A DNA stretch of 64,000 nucleotides from Dendrophyllia cribrosa (lineage: Eukaryota; Cnidaria; Anthozoa; Scleractinia; Dendrophylliidae). A model generated the notes under the pieces. The model did no database searches and had not been told where the DNA came from. It was given only the letters and a program-made list of their open reading frames with translations. The translations under genes were made by a program, and so were the position numbers. Below, in pieces: positions 11,777-24,900 of this stretch (the first letter of the stretch is position 1; each line of letters begins with the position of its first letter). Where the stretch lies: positions 30,468,036 through 30,532,035 of the forward strand of contig JAJLRJ010000005.1 in NCBI GenBank assembly GCA_024195265.1, in the 5' to 3' direction.

Positions 11777-13693
11777 GCTGGCCCACGAACAACAGCTTTA
11801 TCATTCGTCTGCCAACAGGGACAACAGATGTCAACTAAAAGAAGACTTCAGTTGTTTAACAGTTGTCGTGCTTTAAAATTTCTGCATATATTCTGTATAT
11901 TGACCATTAGAGCGAAGAGAAGCTGTCACTTGAACAATACGTGCGCACTTTGCGTTGATGTAAGCACGCAAACAGGAGCGAAACGGAATTTTTGGAAGTT
12001 TCAAGAAATCGGAATGTATTATTAATAATTATCAAATATCAAAGCACAACTAGCATAACTGCTCATAATATTTACATAATATCATAGACATAACAAGACA
12101 AACAAGAGATTTAGTGTAATTTTGTTTTTGAATATATATTGTAAACATCACGTAAAAAAAAACGTTTAAAAGATAAAGTAGTACTGCTGATGTCTGCTAG
12201 GCTGCCGGTACTCTATTGAACAAAAATGTCCAGAGAATTAATTATGACGTTGCTTAAAAAAAATGAATAATTTTGAAGGGTAACTGTGAAGTTTTTACAA
12301 GAATTTTACTGTGGAAACTTTTACCGAAGAAAAAATATCCTTATCTTCCGGTGCTCTATTTAATAAAAATGCCACGAGGGTTAAAACAATGTTTAAAAAA
12401 TTAATAATTTCCCGAGAAACACAGTATCCAGGGTAACAGTAAAGCTTTTGGGATAATTATAATGTCTTGCCTTGAACCGCTGGCTGAAATAATTCAATTT
12501 TTTTTAGAGTTCTCCAAGCGTCTAGCTCATCTGTTTACAACTGTTTCTTTGGTCGCCTTTCCATTTTTTTTTTCACTCTAAACTAACAACGCTGGTAGAT
12601 CAGCATTTACTTCACTGCTATATTTTTACCTTTCACTGAGTCTTTTCACAGCTACCAAATTTGCATCTACTTAGAACTAGCTAATAAGCTATTACATACT
12701 GTTTGGGCGGTCAGTGTTCATGATAAAAAAAAACTCAAAATAATTGTATCTGACCGAAAACGTGTAAATTAAAATTACTCAATTTTCGGCAGCCTTTCTG
12801 CTGCCTTTGTAAGATGACTGTGAATAATTAAAAGACTTTTCAAGGCTTGTCTAGGTCCCTGAGGGATGCAACAAAACGCAAGTAATCCTTAAGAAAAGTC
12901 ATTCACAGCGTTGGTGGAAAGAGTGGAATGTGAAGATTCTAATTAGCTATTCTCCCTCGGGAACAATAGAGCTCTTTTATTTTCTAATACCGCAGAATTT
13001 CGACAATACCGCCTCATTATGGTTGGGTGGTCCTGGCCGACTTCATTCGTTTGTCTGTAACTTTGATACGGGCACCTCTCTATGGCGATGTCGCACATTT
13101 TTAAAGCAAAATTCTGGTAAAAATAACTATAAAGGAGGACACTAACTAGCCTCGAGGATTGCGACGTTGCTAAAAAAAGAATAATTTTGAGGGCAACTGT
13201 GAAGTTTTTAGGAGAATTTTACAGCATAAAAATTTGACCAAAACCTTCAAATAAATCACTGGTTGGAAAAAGATTCTTATTTTTCGTGTCTACTGTGCAG
13301 ACAGCCGGTGCTCTATTGAATAAAAATGCCCCGAGGGTTAATTTACAGTGCGGGTGCGCCTTTTCGTGAGCACCCAACAAACTTTTCTACAAGTTTACAC
13401 GATATCACCAGCTAATAAGCTTTTATAATCATTTTCATGTTATTTATGCAAATACATAATACAAAAAATAAATGAAGGGGACTTTCGGTTTTTTTGACTC
13501 CTGTAGCAGCTTTGTTATCTGTGTTTTAGCCGTCCTTACTGCATGTAGATGGACAAACCGTTTGTTGTTTCTCCTAGTTTTCTGATAAATGTCACACAAA
13601 AGCTATCTTGTTTGTCTGTAACCAAACTATCTTTGAGACGGTCACCTGTCTCAGGCGGAGTGCGGACATTTTTGAAGGAAAATTCTGGTTATT
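11777..13693. other. Region upstream of the sulfotransferase with direct repeats
   Basis: Segments 12195-12420 and 13145-13345 are diverged direct copies (shared CCGGTGCTCTATTGAATAAA, AATGCCCCGAGGGTTAA, AACTGTGAAGTTTTTA). 13020-13125 and 13605-13690 are also related (TTTGTCTGTAAC, ACATTTTTAAAGCAAAATTC). The sulfotransferase promoter should lie at the left end; no TATA box was recognised. Confidence 0.55.
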
Positions 13694-14063
13694 ATCCACA
13701 CTAATGCGTTTTTGAAAACCTCCGTTTTTGGTTCACCGAAAACGGAGAAAAAGATCTGCGTCCACACTAGCGTTTTCATTTCATTTCATTTCATTTATTT
13801 GTTTTCTCCAAACCTTTACAAATGATAATAATTGAATTAAGTCACGTTATATAAGGAAGGAGAGGAGAGGGGCACGTCTAGATAAACTAATATTGTGCCC
13901 CCTAAAGTTATATAAGTATAAACAAAAAAATATAGATATAAATATAAACAAAAAACTTGTAATTTGTTAGTAAAAAAGTAAGGGAAAACTTATAAAATAG
14001 CTCGGTAAATGTCAATGCGTGTTCACATCGTTTTTGACCGTCCACACTAGGGGCTGAAAAACG

Positions 14064-14849
14064 CCAGGCATAACTAATCAATGATCAATGAGTAATCAAT
14101 GGGTAATCAATGGGTAATCAATTGATTAATCGTTGAGTATTGCCAATACTCAATGAGTAATCAATGATTAATCGAACCCAAAAATTTTGTGGGTCATTGA
14201 TTGCTCATTGATGTCATTGATTACTCATTTTAGGGCTCCGGGATAAAAGGTGAAGCCCTGCGACTTTTAAGAACAAATTCCTCAGCGAAATCATTCAGTG
14301 AGAATATCAACAACTTCAAAACACACCTCCATGCTAGAGGCTACACTCACAATCGCATTGAGAAAATAATTTCCGAGGTAAAATTCAATCAACGGAAGAA
14401 CGTGCGAAAAAGAATTCTGCCTTTCGTAACAACTTACCACCCGGCGTTGCCTAATCTTAAAAACATCTTAATGAGCAAATAGCATTTAATTCAGAACCAA
14501 CCATCTCAACCATTGCTTAAGAGAAATATACAAAGAGCCTCCCCTTACCTCATACAAAAAAGGAAAATCCTTGGGGGATATACTTGTTAGAGCAAAACTC
14601 TAAAGGTCACGTTCCACGTTTTCACGTTATGAGCCGTGTCTGGCCTGTCAACACCGCTTTTGAGGCAAATCAATGATTAATCAATGACATCAACGACTAA
14701 TCAATGACCAAAACATTTGTGGGTCATTGATTAGTCATTGAGTACTCATCGAGTATTGGCAATACTCGATGAGTAATCAATTGATTACTCATTGATTACC
14801 CATTGATTACTCATTGATTACATTGATGCCATTGATTAGTTAAGCCTGG
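14064..14849. mobile_element. Fold-back element carrying a Penelope fragment
   Basis: CCAGGCATAACTAATCAATG at the left and ATTGATTAGTTAAGCCTGG at the right. Arms of about 170-190 bp consist of repeated AATCAATGAGTAATCAATGG-type motifs and contain CAATACTCAATGAGTAATCA in both orientations. The centre is the Penelope 3' fragment. Confidence 0.8.
14233..14650 (+). mobile_element. Penelope-like 3' fragment inside a fold-back element
   Basis: Translated in pieces: IKGEALRLLRTNSSAKSFSE, NINNFKTHLHARGY, RILPFVTTYHPALPNLKNIL, then a frameshifted EPPLTSYKKGKSLGDILVRAK-like tail and VWPVNTAF. It is homologous to the C-terminal end of the copies at 2-4 kb but clearly diverged, so a different subfamily. 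Long inverted repeats of ATTGATTACTCATTGATT type flank it on both sides (14064-14232 and 14655-14849). Confidence 0.8.
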
Positions 14850-15142
14850 AAAACGATGATCCAAAGATGCGTTTTCATCACCAGGCTCTGCTCGGACGTT
14901 TTTCTGTTCAATACGCATGCTCCAATTACTAGTTGTGACGTAAGCGTTTTTGAAAAGCTACGTTTTTGCCGTCCACACTAAAACGATAGACCTGCGTTTT
15001 CAAAAGTCTCCACTTTGAAAAGCGTTTTCGAAAACCTCCGTTTTCATCGATTTTATTCTACGTTTTTGATCGTTTCAGTGTGGACGATCGGTAAAAACGT
15101 TAAAAAAATATGCGTTTTCAAACGAAAACGCATTAGTGTGGA

Positions 15143-17246
15143 CGTGGCCTTAATGAGAACTATAAAACCACAAATTTGTGCAAATTTGACCAACTGCAGC
15201 GCTGATAATCACAAACTGATTTTATTATTATTAAGAACAGGCAATGTTTATTAGCAAAGATGTCTTTATGAGGGGAACAAATCGCATAATCATGTATGTG
15301 TGTCACAGAAAGTTATATAGAAATGGGCTGGAGGCTGGCACTCATTTTGCAAACACTTTGCTTTATTCTATCAGTTCGCCTGTTCCAGGATCTGCAACCC
15401 TTTGTTTCGGCCCTCTCTGTTTCAGTTCTGACGTCACGAATTTCTGTCTTGAGGGTCGCAGCTCTTAGAAGCCTCTATTTTCATTGGCCTTGTAAAACAC
15501 AGCTGCTATTGTTTTTAGGGTTAGGGTCTATTGTTGTGTTGTTTGTCCTATTGTTATCCCTATGGGTGGCAAGCCAACGGTGTGAGACCTTCTAAGAGCT
15601 GCGACATCACCGTCTGTTTTAAAGTTGCTTGAGCTAAAAGATCCTGAAACTGCAAACAAGCGTGTCTGGTTATGTTTGGCTGGATGGGGCCTGGTAAATG
15701 TTTTCAACGCATGCATGCCTTTTCTTGAAGAGACAACTTTATTTATATCATCGAGCCATAGAGACCCTGAAAAATCGCTAAAAAATGCTTATGGTCCTCA
15801 GCCTCACCGGAGTATAATTATTCTAGTCTCCTTTGTTAGAATAGCACAATTTTGTATTATTATGTATCATGTATTACTTGTATTTTATATTATTTTGTAT
15901 TTTCCAACTATGAGGGCAAGGTATTAGTTTAACTATTTTTTGGCCCCTTTTCTCATTATTTCTTAATTATTCATTCCTGTAAACTTGTTAATGGCCGTTT
16001 TTATGCTTGAGACGTTAAAGTTGTCCAGACGCAATTAACGTCTCAGACGTTAAATGCGTCTGGTATAAAAACGGGACGCTTTAAAGTAGATGGTCACTGG
16101 GGGAAAAACACAAGATTTTCTAAAGAAAACTATTCTCGGAAGTGACTGGATACGACTAAAGTCGTCCCCAAATAAATTTTAAGAGCACGAATATACAAAT
16201 AGGGCTAAATCCGTCCTCTTTAAGGCCGTCCCGTTTTTATACTAGACGTATTTAACGTCTGAGACGTTAGAGTCGTCTGTTAAGTGCGTCTGAACGACGC
16301 ACTTAAAAGAAGACGTTAAAGTCGTCAGACGTAAATCCGTCTGGCTTATTTTCCGTTTTTATACTAGACGATATTAACGTCTGTAGCATAAAAACGGCCA
16401 TTGTTTGGAGAAAAAAATAAAAAAATAAAAAAAATGGCACAATGGAATTCAGAGTACATGTAGGAACGCTAGGACGTAGCATTGTGTGTTCGTATACAAA
16501 TGTGCACCGTATGCAAATTCCCAAGAAGTTGAAGCATAGCACGTGCATCAAGCACCACCCAAACCTGCACTTTAAAGAGTATTTTTCGGTATGGTATTTT
16601 ATTTTATGGTATTTTATGGTATTTTTTTATGGTATTTTTTATTTTATGGTATTTTTCGAAGTGGCCTATTGATACCTTCCTCTTGATGTTCTTAAAGTAT
16701 TTCGTGCACGGATGAAGGTTTCTTGAAACCAGTCATATTGAACAAAAAAAAGAGGCTTTTCTCGCGCTCGAAAGCGTGCCGCGCGAGAACCTCTGATACC
16801 CAGGGAGGGGAAAAGTCTACCCAATCTAATAAAAATGATTTAAAATATTTTATATTATTCATAGTTTGCAAGACAGTTAAATGTGAAGGTTTTAGTGATT
16901 AGTTGCCAGACTAAAACTACGATTCAAGAGACTGCTTTAGGAATAGGTACCTCAACTTGAGTGTTCTCTCTAACCTTCCGTTTTTGCATTTATCGGTTTG
17001 TAGCATATCTCTATAAATATGATAATATAATGTACAACTCAGTAAACTTTGATCTGTCTCCAGTCTTCTTTTATTTTTTTTTTATTGCAAAATGAACTTT
17101 TTACAGTTTGTAACGTTACAACTATTGAAGAAATCACTTTGAAGTTTCAATCCGTTATTTTTTATCTCTTTTTATTACGCTTTTTCCTATCACCACTTTT
17201 AGCGATGTTGTCTTTCTTTTTCAACATAAAAAGACAAACTCAAAAC
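15143..17246. other. Intergenic; one MITE and a TATGGTATTTT microsatellite
   Basis: Apart from the MITE at 15990-16402 there is a degenerate TTTTATGGTATTTT tandem at about 16588-16660. No coding frame has a recognisable domain. Confidence 0.6.
15990..16402. mobile_element. MITE rich in AACGTCTGAGACGTT palindromes
   Basis: AATGGCCGTTTTTATGC at the left and GCATAAAAACGGCCATT at the right. The interior is packed with AACGTCT, GACGTTAAA, GTCGTC and TATAAAAACGG motifs in both orientations, forming several alternative hairpins. Confidence 0.82.
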
Positions 17247-17445
17247 AATAGGCCATTTCCGAGTTGTCTTTAGCCTCTCTATCAAAGCGAGGCTAGGTGC
17301 GAACCCTTTCATATGAAAATGAGTTTTCATTCACATGCAAATAAAAGTTATTTCCATGTGAATGAAAACTCATTTTCATATGAAAGGTTTAGCACCTAGC
17401 CTCGCTTTGATAGAGGGGCTAAAGACAACTCGGAAATGGCCTATT
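17247..17445. mobile_element. Fold-back MITE, AATAGGCCATTTCC family, copy 1
   Basis: Almost perfect inverted repeat of about 85 bp per arm, starting AATAGGCCATTTCCGAGTTG and ending in its mirror, with a spacer of about 25 bp (ACATGCAAATAAAAGTT). It would form a very stable hairpin. A second member lies at 53732-53909. Confidence 0.9.
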
Positions 17446-17519
17446 TCTTGGCAATACTCATGAAACACAATATTAAGCAGCCGTAAGTATCACAGAAATA
17501 TTTAGTATTTTTTCTGGCA

Positions 17520-17605
17520 ATGAACAGCACTGAAAACTAGACAGGCGGAGTAAGACCTTGACTCTTCACAGCACTTTACTTTAAATTCACCAACTATTTT
17601 ATAAA
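17520..17605. repeat. Partial duplicate of the COMMD6 exon 7 / intron 7 boundary
   Basis: AACAGCACTGAAAACTAGACAGGC...TTTAAATTCACCAACTATT matches 21191-21268, which spans the end of COMMD6 exon 7 (GGTGAATTTAAG) and the start of intron 7. The copy lies about 1.3 kb beyond the COMMD6 stop codon and lacks the rest of the exon. Confidence 0.7.
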
Positions 17606-17757
17606 AAAAAAATTATACAATTTAAAAAATTTCCAAGCTAAACTTAAACAAAAACGTTATTTCAGAGATTTCAAAGTCAAACTCTAAAAGAAAAATGTAA
17701 GTCTCAAGTTTACACGTTTTCAATGTTGTCATCCATTTTCATCCTCAGCATCGTTTA

Positions 17758-18139
17758 ACCCTTTAACTCCCAAGAGTGCCAAACATAAAAAATCCCAAAA
17801 TTTCATATTATAAAATAATGAAAAAACAAATGGTACCATGCAAACGTACTGCTGAAGAGGTTTCATTTGAATGGTCACACCATAGGATTTCATCCGCAGA
17901 CTCAAAAGTTAGAACAAATGGTACCATGCAAAAGTACTGCTGAAGAGGTTTCATTTGAATGGTCACACCATAGGATTTCATCCACAGACTCAAAAGTTAG
18001 AACAAATGGTACCATGCAAAAGTACTGCTGAAGAGGTTTCATTTGAATGGTCACACCATAGGATTTCATCCACAGACTCAAAAGTTAGAACTACACTACA
18101 TGTCTCCATAGTTGTCTCTCACAGGGAGTGAAAGTGTTA
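17758..18139. repeat. MITE with a tripled 88-bp central unit
   Basis: Ends ACCCTTTAACTCCCAAGAGTG and (mirror) CAGGGAGTGAAAGTGTTAA. The 88-bp core (AACAAATGGTACCATGCAAA...GACTCAAAAGTTAG) starts at 17825, 17913 and 18001 in tandem. The 33486-33710 copy has the core once. Confidence 0.88.
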
Positions 18140-18500
18140 AGTAATGCTTCACATAAGAACTATAGTAAACTTCATTGTTCTGCGGCATTGGCTCTTTCCC
18201 ACATAGAATATCATTGATTTCAAGAATAGAGGATGGGCTGATGGTTCATAATTACTAATATTTCATTATAAAAATAAATAAAATCCATTTGCGTCAAATT
18301 TATTTTAGGAAATGTTCGTGCTTAACCAATCAGAATAGCAGAAGACAATAGCTACTAATTTTGCTTTTTTGATGAAGTTCCCCAAATACAATATCTTTTA
18401 AAAATTGCATGTTGTCCGATTGGGTCTCAAAATACTTGAAATCTTAAAAAAAATTAGACTTAATGCATATTGAACCTTAACTTTTTAGCGGTTTTTGAGT

Positions 18501-18785
18501 CTAGGCCAATGAGATCACTAGTTGTAACAATGAAAAAAGTTGACATTCCATTGCACATTGCCGTTCAGTACTATCCTTCTTATGCGGATCATTACTTAAT
18601 ATAGCCATCCTCATTCCAAAGTGTTCCTGTCGTTTGTGGTGTTGATTATTCACTGGGTTTCGTAATCGGCTAAGTATATCTTGAGATTCTCTTTCAAGCT
18701 GTTTGTCTTTGTTAAAATTCTTTTTTTGATCTCCACCATCGTTAGCACCACTTTTAAAATTCCTAACGGCTCTTGTCATTAGCAA
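18501..18785 (-). other. Unrecognised 94-codon open frame just downstream of COMMD6
   Basis: Hydrophilic and charged: NFKSGANDGGDQKKNFNKDK, QLERESQDILSRLRNPVNNQ, HHKRQEHFGMRMAILSNDPH. The composition looks more protein-like than most spurious frames here. It begins about 100 bp past the COMMD6 stop on the same strand, so it could be 3' UTR, a separate small gene or a relic. No family recognised. Confidence 0.25.
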
Positions 18786-18886
18786 TGTTGTACAAAATCA
18801 AACCAGACTGTCGGCCATCCCATGTTTGTCCTTCTTCATCCACTTTATTATTGTTTATTATCACTACCTTAATGAGCGTAGACTGT

Positions 18887-21800
18887 TCACACCGTTTCCA
18901 GTACGGATGCAATTTCCCTCATCTGAGCCGCGAATTTCTAAAATCAAGAAAGTTAATATTGCATGAATGATAGAGCAGTTTTCAATTGAGTGTCGTAAAA
19001 TCAAAACCAAAGTAATTACTTTGACCAATCACAGCAGTCGTAAACAATGCAATGAACCAATCAGAGGTCGAAGCAATTACATGTCGGCGGCGCTAAGCGC
19101 GGGAAAACCATGCAAGCAAGTCACGATTGGTTTTGGTTTTACTTCTGATTGGTCGAGAAAGTGGCGCGAGATTTTTTAGCCAATCACAAAGCGTAGCAAT
19201 GAAAAACCAAAGCAATTGTGTAATTACTTTTGACACTTAATTGAAAACTGCTCTAAGTTTGAAGAAATGATCATAAGGATTTTTTTTTTCGGGTTTAAAG
19301 GAACACTGTTGTGCCGAATTAACGAAATTGTGTTTACTTAATTTCCATGTTATATCGCCCAAGTTATGAGCATAAGTTATGAATTTTACTAATCAAAATC
19401 TTACATCACACATGGCCATAAACTTTTTAGCTACCGGTTTGGAAAAAAGGGGATTTGCCTCGGGGTTTAAAGGGTTTTAAGGGACCGGTCAAAAAGTATA
19501 GGGGGGGGGGGGGGTGGGTTAGCAAGTCTTGAACCTTCGCAAAGGGGTGGGTCATCCCTTTTTTGAGACACAAGGGGGGGGGGGGGGGGGGGGGGGGGGT
19601 GGGTCATGATAGTTTTCGACTTGGCGTAATCTAATTCTTGGTTTTCACATGACGTCATAAAAATTCAAAAATCTAAAGTATACGTCCTACAAAGCTGTTT
19701 CTAACATGGTATGTGGATACCAGTGTTATAATCTTTCACAAAAAGTTTCAGGTTTTAACGATGTTTTGCTTCCGATTTACAAAGGTTTTAAATGTGTCAC
19801 GCAATTCGTCACGCTATTTCAGATAGGCCGCGAAAATAAACAAAATTGAATCAGCTGAAAGTTATTGTTTGCATTATAAGTGCTTATAAGCCGAGTTAAT
19901 GGAGAATATAGCAAATACAATATTTTTGGATGTGATTTTTGGTGTAATTAAGACTTTGAATTTTTGGCCGCCATCTTTGTGCCCCTGAGTGGGGCACAAA
20001 GATGGCCGCTCCATACATTTCTTACTAAAAATATCTAATACTCGTTCGCCTATAACTCTTGAACGAAATGCTTTTGCGCTTCAAGAATTGGCCGAGATGT
20101 GTAGTTTTAAACTCTCTACAATTCCATAAACATTTTGGATTCGAAATCTATTTTTTAATGCTTCTGAATTTTGATATGACGTAAGTGAAAGCCAAGAATA
20201 GAATCTTTAATAATAGAAGTTTCAAGAGGTGGAATATGGTACTGTTCTTTTATAATATATTTTACACTTCCAATGTTCACTCCTAGGTCTCTGCTTAATT
20301 CTTACTGCGCCTTTCAATAACATGCGGAATTTGAAATTCAAATCTCCACCAACGGTTGCGTTATTCCCTGCCGTCAATCATAATTAATACGAAAGCCAAC
20401 GGCCCATGTAAAAAAGAAACAATCAAAATGGATCGAAATCTACCAATCATAATGCACGGACGTGACCTTTTGAACTCATTGAAGTGAAGATCTGTTTCCT
20501 GAGAGGTAAGCTAAGATGATTGACGGCAGTGTAAAACGCAACCGTTGGTGGAAATTTGAATTTCAAATTCCACATGTTATTGAAAGGCGCAGTAATTCCA
20601 CACATTAAAATATTGTCTTTTTTTAATATTAAATGTGTCTCTTGGATAATGTTGCAACCAACTGTTACGTTATTTAAACACTAAAGGATATTTTCGGAAT
20701 TGTAAACAAACATTATATAAATGCGCTGGACCACATCAGATCCCTTAATGTTCCACCCGTACGCTCAATTTGACACTGACAGTGAAAGTGATTTGCCTCT
20801 CAGTACAGTATGCTCCGAAAAAGATGACAGTTGACTAATAATGTATAAAATCGAGGAAGATGACAGTTGACATAATAATGTATAAAATGTGTAAAAACCT
20901 GAATTTTTTGCTGGTAAAGTTCGATATAAACGTTTTAAGATGTATACAATACTCTTTACTACAGACATAAAGGAAAAAAGCGATGAGAAATACATTTAAC
21001 TTAGTGTGGAGTTTTGGGGGTGGGTCATGTATATTTTCAGCCATCCTTGGGGGTGGGTCAGCAAACTTTTAAGCTGAAATGCGGGGGTGGGTCAGGTTTT
21101 CTTAAGCAAGCCCTTTTTCAAATCCTCCAGCCCACCCCCCCCCCCCACCCCCCCCACCCCCCCCCCCCCCATACTTTTTGACCAGTCCCTAACAGCACTG
21201 AAAACTAGACAGGCAGAGTAAAAGCCACACCTTTACAGTAAATGTATTTTACCTTAAATTCACCAATTGTCATTTCAAAGGACTTTGTAAGGAGGGCTCC
21301 AGAGGGATCTGTGACTGTTACTAAAGCTGTGATGTAAGGAGAATTTAGACTGCGACAAGCACTGGAGCTCACACCAACAGACAGTTTCCATTTCATGTCA
21401 ATCAACTGAGGAAACAATAATTATTATTTACATGTAGCACAAAGAAAATATTTGGGACCCCGTTATTGGAGTTATTAACTTCTTTTCTCCTTTTCAGTAT
21501 TGTATTCATTGTATACTATTTCCTACTTTTTTATTGTTTCTTTATTGCATTGATTGTGTTTTACATTGTATATGGAAAATCTTGAATATAAATACATTGT
21601 AAACAAAAAAATTATGATGATAGTTTCTAAGTCCATTAGACCAACAGATCAGAGCTTAACACCTACACAAACAAACAAACAACTTTTACCTGTCCCACAT
21701 TCAAAGTTTGTGCTAAGTCAGAGCTGCTTAAAATTTTTCCCTGAAAGAAAGAGAGAGAGAGATGGGAATAACTTACTAGAAAATCTCTTTAAATAAAAAA

Positions 21801-21927
21801 ATAACATGGGAAAAAATATTATGTAAACTAAAGACAATTCTCTAGACAACTGTTTCCAAGTTAACCTGTTCCTAGTATCAATGAATGCACACGACAGTTT
21901 TAACAACAGCCTTTTTTAATAAATGTG

Positions 21928-21978
<51 letters not shown>

Positions 21979-24900
21979 GGGGGACGCAGGGTTTTTGTTA
22001 GAGCAGGAACACCGGGACCTTAACTCAGCTATTTCAATTTCTGTTCCAGCTATTTCTCAGGAAAATGTGCTAAGATATTTGAACAAAGAACTGAATAAAG
22101 AACTGCTAAAGAAGTGAAATAAAACTGTGCTTCGTTACATATGCCTCTTTCATGGCAGTTAAAACAAAAAGCCAAATTGGTCAGAGATGGCCAAAAATGC
22201 ACACTTTGGACCTCAAAAACTTCAAAACTTTTCTGAGGGAGGCCCCCATACAAACATGAGAGTTTGCATCCACTGTGGATTTTGTGTTCATTTGTTCTTT
22301 TTCTGTTAATCTGTATCCAATTAATTTGTCCAAAAGGCTGAATTTCTAAATATTTTGCCACAGCAAATGGTCAGTACAAAACCAATGGCTATTACTTTGG
22401 CAAAATTCTGAGAAAAATAACCTTCAAGTACATGTAAAAATATAAACTAAGATGGATTCTAAACGTTTAACACACAAAATCTGCGGTTGACAATAAATGC
22501 GTCAAAGATAACATAAATTATATAATATAAACTGTGGGAAACTGAACAATAAAGGCCTGAAAAATAATATTTATTTTAAAGACTTTGGATGGAATTCAAA
22601 CTTGTGACCTTCATGTTGCCAGTGCAATCTCTACCAACTAAGCTTCCAAGAGCTCATATGAGTCAGCTCAGGAATGGTCAAGCAGGCAATCTCGTGAGCA
22701 CACGTGAAAATCGGGTGCATGAGGAGAAGCAATGCCCATTGTGTGTCCTCATCCACATGATTTTACTGTGTGCTCGCATGATTGCCCACTTAACTATCAT
22801 CATCATCATCATAATATCCATCATCATTGCTCTCTGTGCCAGTAGGCGCATTAAAGGCCATATCATGTCATCAACAATAAGAGTAAATTGAGATGACAAC
22901 TAATATATGAAAGAAATTAAAAATAATGAACTTAGGAAAAAAGAATTAATAAATAATGAGATGACCCTTGCACAATGATGATACTACAGTGCATGCATGT
23001 GAAAACAATGGGCAAATAATTATATAGAGCTTGTTTCCATCCTTCAAGGCAGAAACCCTCACTTATGCCCTCTCTCCATCATGCCTTTCATATACGAATT
23101 TGGGATAGAGCAAGTTGAAAATTGCGAAAACACAGATTTATTGAGTCATGTTACATCACGAGCACCCCTAACCTGCTCATTCCAAACATGTTTGATAACT
23201 GAAAGAGTGGCTTCCTTCCAACACAGAGATGATTTAAGTTCTGCAATCAGTTTATCAGCAGGCAGCTTGGCTTTTGCAGCAGATCTTTAGAAACAATTGA
23301 TGTAAGGAATGTCATTTAATAACATTAAACACAAAAAAATTACTTGAGATCTGTAGCACTTGTTGTAGTTTTGTGCCAGATATTTAACAGGTTGTCTCCA
23401 TAAGAAACGACCAATGATTTTGGTTCAAAAAATAAATTTGCCTAATATGGGGTTATTTAAAAGTCTTCACCTTAGCATAAAAATGCAATTTGTTTTTGTT
23501 TTATTTATTTATTTTTTTATGATGAATTAAAGTTTCACACATTTGGAACTACCATAGTTTTATGCTGCTGAGACCCGAATAAATCACAAACATTGTCGTT
23601 GCTGTTAAAAAGTAACAATTCACTTAGAGAGACCCAATAACTTTTTCAATCTACAGATACATCATAAGATTGTAGTTTGCTCAGCTATATCTCATATCTA
23701 GATTAATTTCTTATTTAAACAGTTAACAACAGGTTATTTTACACAAATAATTGTGATGATCACTGCAAAGAAACATAGTTGTTAGGTTCATTTGTACTAA
23801 GGTAAAACTTTGATAAAAAAAAATTGCTTTGGATGAAAATTTTACTGCTTTGATGGTTTTCAGGATATAGGGATGACTTAAGCTGCCAAAAATTTCAACT
23901 TGAAGCAAAGAAAGTAGAAAGTATTCTGCTAAAGGCAAGCGTTTGCTTATTGGCATGTTTTCAAATTTTTGTGAAATCCAAACGGTTGAAAATCTTGGAA
24001 ACCTGGAGTGCACAATGCAAAAATATTATTCTTATTTAGGACATAGGGTCATTTATTGTTTCTGTATATATATTATAATATAGAATGACTTTCAAACAGG
24101 TGCCACATTTTTAACATTTCCCCTTGGTGTTTTGCTCGGAGGCTGATTATTTGTGTAACATAACCCATTGTTAACTGTTAAAATAAGAAATTTTAATCCA
24201 GATCCGAGATATAGCTGAACAAACCACAATGATGTATCTGTAGAGTGAACTGCTATTTTAATTTAAACAGCAATGTTAACTTTGTAATTTATTTGGGTGT
24301 CAACGGCATAAAACTGGTATCAACCATGTGAAACTTAAATAATAAATCATACAAAAATTAAATTATTATTTTGAATCAAACAAATATTGCATTTTTATGA
24401 CTGCTAAGGTGAAGGCTTTTAAATAATGCCAAAAGTATCAGCGGGACTGTGCTCTAGCAGTGCCTGGCCATGGGTGCCCAGGCAACTAACATTTGTCCTT
24501 GGACGACAATATAAACTTAATTTTTATACAAAATGTTAGTGCTGGGCACCCCAAATTTCATTGTTGACACCTTCTGAGCTCCCTATGATTTTGCATAAAG
24601 CACAGCCTTGATCAGAGAAATTTATTTTTCAAACCAAAATCATTGGTGGTTTCCTTTGGAGACAACTTCAGAGAACTCTTTAGTTTCCAGTTTCTGTCAA
24701 AAATGATTAATTTCAGGGAAACTCAGGGAATGTTTTGGAAAATGCTTGGAATGGCATTCTACAGTACAACATTTCTATAATTATCGTTTTATTGCCTTAA
24801 AAGGAAACTGTCCCAGGTGTAGTGTACATGTATTTCATGTTTTCAAGATTATGTCCAGGAGTGTACCTTAAGCTTGCTTTATTGTCTTGAAATACAAAGA

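Larger units (their letters stand above)
13694..15142. mobile_element. Nested TIR element (outer shell of a multi-level nest)
   Basis: TCCACACTAATGCGTTTTTG at the left, CGCATTAGTGTGGA at the right, with many internal repeats of GTCCACACTA and CGTTTTCA/AAACG type. Inside sit a LINE-like 3' tail (13780-14010, ATTTC repeats then CCCCCTAAAGTTATATAAG) and the fold-back element at 14064-14849 with its Penelope fragment. Without insertions the shell would be about 450 bp. Confidence 0.75.
19481..21189. mobile_element. 1.7-kb TIR element (TAA target) in COMMD6 intron 7
   Basis: TIRs GGGACCGGTCAAAAAGTATA followed by a G-tract at the left, and the mirror (C-tract, ATACTTTTTGACCAGTCCC) at the right. 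TAA lies on both sides (19478-19480 and 21190-21192). There is no coding capacity. It contains two younger elements: the fold-back repeat at 19640-20190 and a MITE at 20303-20595. Its right end is 64 bp from COMMD6 exon 7. TIR and target resemble those of the 47847-48790 element. Confidence 0.82.

Noticed and set aside
21205..21417. COMMD6 ending by read-through after exon 7 (VKYIYCKGVAFTLPV)
   Set aside because: A GTAAAAT donor follows GGTGAATTTAAG, and the true C-terminal helix KFAAQMREIASVLETV with stop was found at 18887-18937.
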